A DNA stretch of 8,029 bases, from contig JAJXXT010000080.1 in the NCBI GenBank assembly GCA_021780935.1, positions 1 to 8,029 of the forward strand. Direction: 5' to 3'. Positions 5,609 through 8,029 of this stretch are shown here, piece after piece (position 1 is the stretch's first letter; each line of letters opens with the position of its first letter). The stretch comes from Pseudomonadota bacterium (GTDB lineage: Bacteria; Pseudomonadota; Alphaproteobacteria; Acetobacterales; Acetobacteraceae). The notes beneath the pieces are model-generated. The model worked only from the letters and a program-made list of their open reading frames with translations, ran no database searches and was not told where the DNA came from. A program made the translations under genes and the position numbers.

Positions 5609-6832
5609 ATGAATTGCTCCCGCCTCGCCTGGTTTCTTCGCCTCGCCTTGCTGCTCGGTGCCGCACTGGTGCCGGCCGGCGGCGCGCTGGCGCATGATCC
5701 GAACACCTATGGCGGCCTGTTCCGCTCGCGCGACATGGGCGCGAGCTGGATCGGCGCCGATGTCGGGCTCTTCCTCAACGGCACGCTCGCGCTCGCGGTC
5801 GATCCGCGCGACCCGAACCATCTGTTGCTCGGCACCGATAACGGCCTCTTCGGCTCGCCGAGCGGCGGGCGGAGCTGGATGCAGGAAGCTCCGGGCCGGC
5901 TGAACGGCGCCGTGTTCGCCGTCGCCTTCGCCCCGGCCGGGGGCGTCGCCCTGTGCGGAACGCCGGCCGGTCTGTTCCGCTTTGCGGGTGGCGAATGGAG
6001 CCCGGCCGATGCGCCCGGTGCGGCGGCGCCGGCCCGCGCGATCGCCTATGGCGCCGCGTCCGGGCGCGTCTATCTGCTGGGCCCGAGCGGACTCTTCGCC
6101 AGCGACGATGGCGGCGCGCGATTTGAACGGCTGGCGGCGCCGGTCGACCAACTGGCGGCGTCGGCCTCGGGGCTCAGTGAACTCGCCGTCGTGCGTTCGC
6201 CGAAGGAGGTGGTCCTGCTGCTCGCCGGTGGCCGGCTGATGGCGAGCGAGGATGGCGGGCGCCATTGGCAGGCCCGCCCCGCTCCCGGCGCGCTCGGCGC
6301 CATCGCGCTCGATCCCGCCCATCCGGCGCGGCTCTGGGCGGCGGAGGGCGCCGGGATCCTGCGCAGCGACGATCTCGGGCGGAGCTGGCAACCTCTGCCG
6401 GGCGCGCTGCCTGTGGCCGCCCCCGTCGTCCGCGGCATCGCCGCCGATGCCGCGGTGGCGACCCTCGTCGTCACCAGCGACCGCGGCCTGTTTCGAAGCG
6501 TCGATGGCGGGCAGACATGGCAGCTCGGCGAGGGCGGGCTGCCGGTGCGGCTCGAATCCGGGCCGCTGGCGCGCGACCCGGCCAGCGCCGCGACGCTGTA
6601 TGCGGTCTTCTCGCTCATCCCGTACGCGGAGGCCTGGCGCAGCGCCATCGAGGGCAAGGCGCTGCTGGCGCGCGCCGATCTGCTCGACCTCGTCGGCGCC
6701 GGCGCCCTCGTCCTGGCATTGCTGCTGCTCGGCGCCGGCCTGGTCTTCGCCCTGCTCCGCCTGCGGGGCGGGCGCGGCCCGACGGGGCGGCCCCATGCGG
6801 GGGGCCACCAAGCGGCCGCGCTGCGACGATGA
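5609..6832 (+). CDS. Membrane-anchored Asp-box (BNR-type) beta-propeller protein
   Basis: This 407-residue protein is of the sialidase/photosystem-assembly-like propeller type. ATG 5609 is preferred because it opens directly into a signal peptide (hydrophobic 8-22, probable cleavage after GALA at 25-28). In-frame starts further upstream (TTG 5519) would run through the terminator hairpin. Six Asp-box loops of the form SxDxGxxW are visible: SRDMGASW (40-47), SPSGGRSW (83-90), SDDGGARF (165-172), SEDGGRHW (213-220), SDDLGRSW (253-260) and SVDGGQTW (297-304). Strands reading LAVDPRDPNHLLLGTDNGLF, or similar, lie between them. The second and third boxes are degenerate. Residues 361-385 form one transmembrane helix followed by an Arg/Gly-rich cytoplasmic tail, so the propeller is displayed in the periplasm. 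No sialidase catalytic set (Arg triad, Tyr/Glu pair) is evident, so it is probably a binding or assembly protein. Its stop overlaps the next start by four bases (ATGA). Confidence 0.85.
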   Translation: MNCSRLAWFLRLALLLGAALVPAGGALAHDPNTYGGLFRSRDMGASWIGADVGLFLNGTLALAVDPRDPNHLLLGTDNGLFGSPSGGRSWMQEAPGRLNGAVFAVAFAPAGGVALCGTPAGLFRFAGGEWSPADAPGAAAPARAIAYGAASGRVYLLGPSGLFASDDGGARFERLAAPVDQLAASASGLSELAVVRSPKEVVLLLAGGRLMASEDGGRHWQARPAPGALGAIALDPAHPARLWAAEGAGILRSDDLGRSWQPLPGALPVAAPVVRGIAADAAVATLVVTSDRGLFRSVDGGQTWQLGEGGLPVRLESGPLARDPASAATLYAVFSLIPYAEAWRSAIEGKALLARADLLDLVGAGALVLALLLLGAGLVFALLRLRGGRGPTGRPHAGGHQAAALRR

Positions 6833-7824
6833 GCACGGCGCTGCTCCATCGCCCGCGCCGCTTCGCGCTGCTCGCCGGGCTTTCGGCCATCGTGCTGCTG
6901 GGCGCCTGGTTCGCGCTGGGGCGGAGCTGGCTGCAGCCGCGCCTCGGCTTCGTCGAATACAAAATGCCCAACCCGCTCGACATGCCGACGGCGATCGCCG
7001 CGGCCCCGGACGGGACGATCTGGTTCACGATCGACCTCACCGATGTGATCGGGCGGCTGCGCGGCGGCAAGGTCGAGCGTCTGCCCACCCACATGGCCAA
7101 TCTCGAGCCGATCGGGCTCGGCATCGCCCCCGACGGCGCCGCCTGGTACACCGACAATGCCGGCCACGCGATCACCCGCGTCGCGCCGGAGGGCGAGGTC
7201 AATCGCTTCCCGCTCGATACCGCTTCCGTCCGCCTCGGCCGCCTGGCCGTCGCCGCCGACGGCGCGGCCTGGTTCGCCGAGGAGACCGGGCTGTCCATCA
7301 CCAAGTTCAAGGACGGCGTGCTCACCCGGCACATCTACGAGTCCGCGCGCGGCGGCCCGTACGGCGTCGCCCTCGCCGCCGATGGCAGCGTCTGGGCGAC
7401 GCTGCAATCGGGCGACCAGCTCCTGCACATCGGCGCCGACGACAAGATGACCGCGCTCGACCTGCCGCAGCGCAACGCAGTGGCCTCGGACATCGCCGTG
7501 GCGCCCGATGGGAGCGTCTGGTTCCTGGAGGTGCGCGCCGACCGCATCGCCCACTACGCCAACGGCACGTTCAGCGAGATCCCGGTCAACGCCCACAATG
7601 TCGGCCTCTCCGGCCTGACCATCGGGCGCGACGGGGCGATCTGGTTCGGCATGCTCCGCAGCGGTGCGATCGGCCGCCTGCGCGCCGGCGCGATCACTAG
7701 CTTCCCCCTGCCGCGCGACCATGCGCGCCCCTACACTCTCACCACCGACCATGAGGGGAACGTCTGGTATGCGGATATTTCCGGCTATGTCGGCATGATC
7801 CCGGCGGCTGATGCTGAACGATAG
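6829..7824 (+). CDS. Membrane-anchored seven-bladed Vgb/streptogramin-lyase-like beta-propeller, probably not a lyase
   Basis: This 331-residue protein starts at ATG 6829, inside the stop of the previous gene (ATGA), so translation is coupled; the longer upstream frame is a shadow of that gene. Arg/His-rich residues 7-11 and the hydrophobic stretch 12-30, with no clear cleavage site, suggest an N-terminal anchor with the propeller in the periplasm. Seven DGxxW-type blade cores place Trp at 65, 106, 148, 189, 231, 272 and 313, a regular 41-42 residue step, which gives seven blades. IGRL turns follow blades 1 and 6. This is the virginiamycin B lyase (Vgb) fold. In Vgb the catalytic histidine sits in a PHxI motif just before the blade core. 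Here those positions read PTAI, PIGL, LGRL, PYGV, ASDI, LSGL and PYTL, with no histidine in any blade. Lyase activity is therefore unlikely, and a binding role in the periplasm is more likely. Confidence 0.85.
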   Translation: MSTALLHRPRRFALLAGLSAIVLLGAWFALGRSWLQPRLGFVEYKMPNPLDMPTAIAAAPDGTIWFTIDLTDVIGRLRGGKVERLPTHMANLEPIGLGIAPDGAAWYTDNAGHAITRVAPEGEVNRFPLDTASVRLGRLAVAADGAAWFAEETGLSITKFKDGVLTRHIYESARGGPYGVALAADGSVWATLQSGDQLLHIGADDKMTALDLPQRNAVASDIAVAPDGSVWFLEVRADRIAHYANGTFSEIPVNAHNVGLSGLTIGRDGAIWFGMLRSGAIGRLRAGAITSFPLPRDHARPYTLTTDHEGNVWYADISGYVGMIPAADAER

Positions 7825-8029
7825 CGGCGGCGACGAGGACAGGGCGGGCGACGGCGGCGCGGACGGCGCCGAGCCGTGGCTGGCGCTGCTGGTCTGGGTC
7901 GGCGCCGGCTTCACCCTGCTCGGCGCCGCGCTCGGCGTCGCCGCCTATCAGGGCGGCGGGCCGGCCTTCGTCGCCGCCGCCCTGTCACCGGAGGCCAGCG
8001 GCCCGCTCGGCGGGGCCTTCCTGGTCGCG
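7811..8029 (+). CDS. Membrane protein of unknown function (3' partial, cut by window edge)
   Basis: An open frame of 73 codons runs from ATG 7811 to the end of the window without a stop. The in-frame TGA at 7796-7798 limits how far upstream it could start, and ATG 7811 is the only sensible start; it overlaps the previous gene by 14 bases and has no clear Shine-Dalgarno, so it probably relies on translational coupling. Residues 2-21 are acidic and glycine-rich (DSGGDEDRAGDGGADGAE). They are followed by a transmembrane helix (about 23-47, WLALLVWVGAGFTLLGAALG) and the start of another hydrophobic stretch after GPLGG. The codon bias matches its neighbours. It is probably a multi-spanning inner membrane protein and may be the membrane partner of the two anchored propellers encoded before it. 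Family unknown. Confidence 0.65.
   Translation, partial: MLNDSGGDEDRAGDGGADGAEPWLALLVWVGAGFTLLGAALGVAAYQGGGPAFVAAALSPEASGPLGGAFLVA

Noticed and set aside
4510..5706. Minus-strand open frame of 398 codons opposite the metallohydrolase
   Set aside because: The plus-strand frame has a signal peptide, Shine-Dalgarno and full metal-binding set; the antisense translation has none of these.
5348..6811. Minus-strand open frame of 487 codons
   Set aside because: Same shadow effect; the translation is Arg/Ala/Gln-rich and featureless and crosses the terminator hairpin and two well-supported plus-strand genes.
6070..7914. Minus-strand open frame of 614 codons opposite the two propeller genes
   Set aside because: Low-complexity Arg/Pro/Ala/Ser-rich translation with no domain or signal; it exists because GC-rich codons on the plus strand leave few antisense stops. 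The plus-strand frames carry clear propeller motifs.
1..8029. Mobile elements, tRNA/rRNA genes, CRISPR arrays
   Set aside because: No transposase or integrase motifs, no flanking terminal inverted repeats, no tRNA-like cloverleaf and no regularly spaced repeats were seen; the repeats in the window are propeller blades at protein level and one short linker duplication.

Overview
The window is GC-rich DNA (very strong G/C preference at third codon positions) with every credible gene on the plus strand, packed into short operons with overlapping stop and start codons. Codon bias and gene content suggest a proteobacterium, most likely an alphaproteobacterium with a PQQ-dependent (quinoprotein) alcohol oxidation system. 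The dehydrogenase itself is not in the window, so the taxonomic call is an inference.

Left block (1-3597): a four-gene, translationally coupled cassette. It encodes an ABC-type periplasmic binding protein (5' end outside the window), a secreted YVTN beta-propeller, an ABC ATPase and an ABC-2-type permease. This set and order match the ABC system repeatedly found beside PQQ-dependent alcohol dehydrogenases. Related systems are Pseudomonas putida PedA1A2BC and Methylobacterium LutA/LutE/LutF, which have been tied to lanthanide-dependent growth. A role in lanthanide or quinoprotein cofactor handling is therefore the best guess here.

Middle block (3598-5608): a membrane-tethered small helical protein of unknown function follows a 145-base gap with a possible promoter. 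Next comes a 167-base leader with two perfect 7-bp hairpins and a strong Shine-Dalgarno, then a secreted metallo-beta-lactamase-fold hydrolase with a complete dinuclear metal site. A strong hairpin at 5527-5557 closes that unit.

Right block (5609-8029): a second coupled operon. It encodes an Asp-box (BNR-type) beta-propeller with signal peptide and C-terminal membrane anchor, then a seven-bladed Vgb/streptogramin-lyase-like propeller with N-terminal membrane anchor that lacks the Vgb catalytic histidines. The last gene is a membrane protein cut by the right edge.

Taken together, the window is almost entirely about the cell envelope. It holds three different secreted or tethered beta-propellers, a secreted metallohydrolase, a tethered helical protein and an ABC system. 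The left block can be tied to quinoprotein metabolism with fair confidence; the middle and right blocks have no assigned function and are the part worth following up. No RNA genes, mobile elements or CRISPR arrays were seen.
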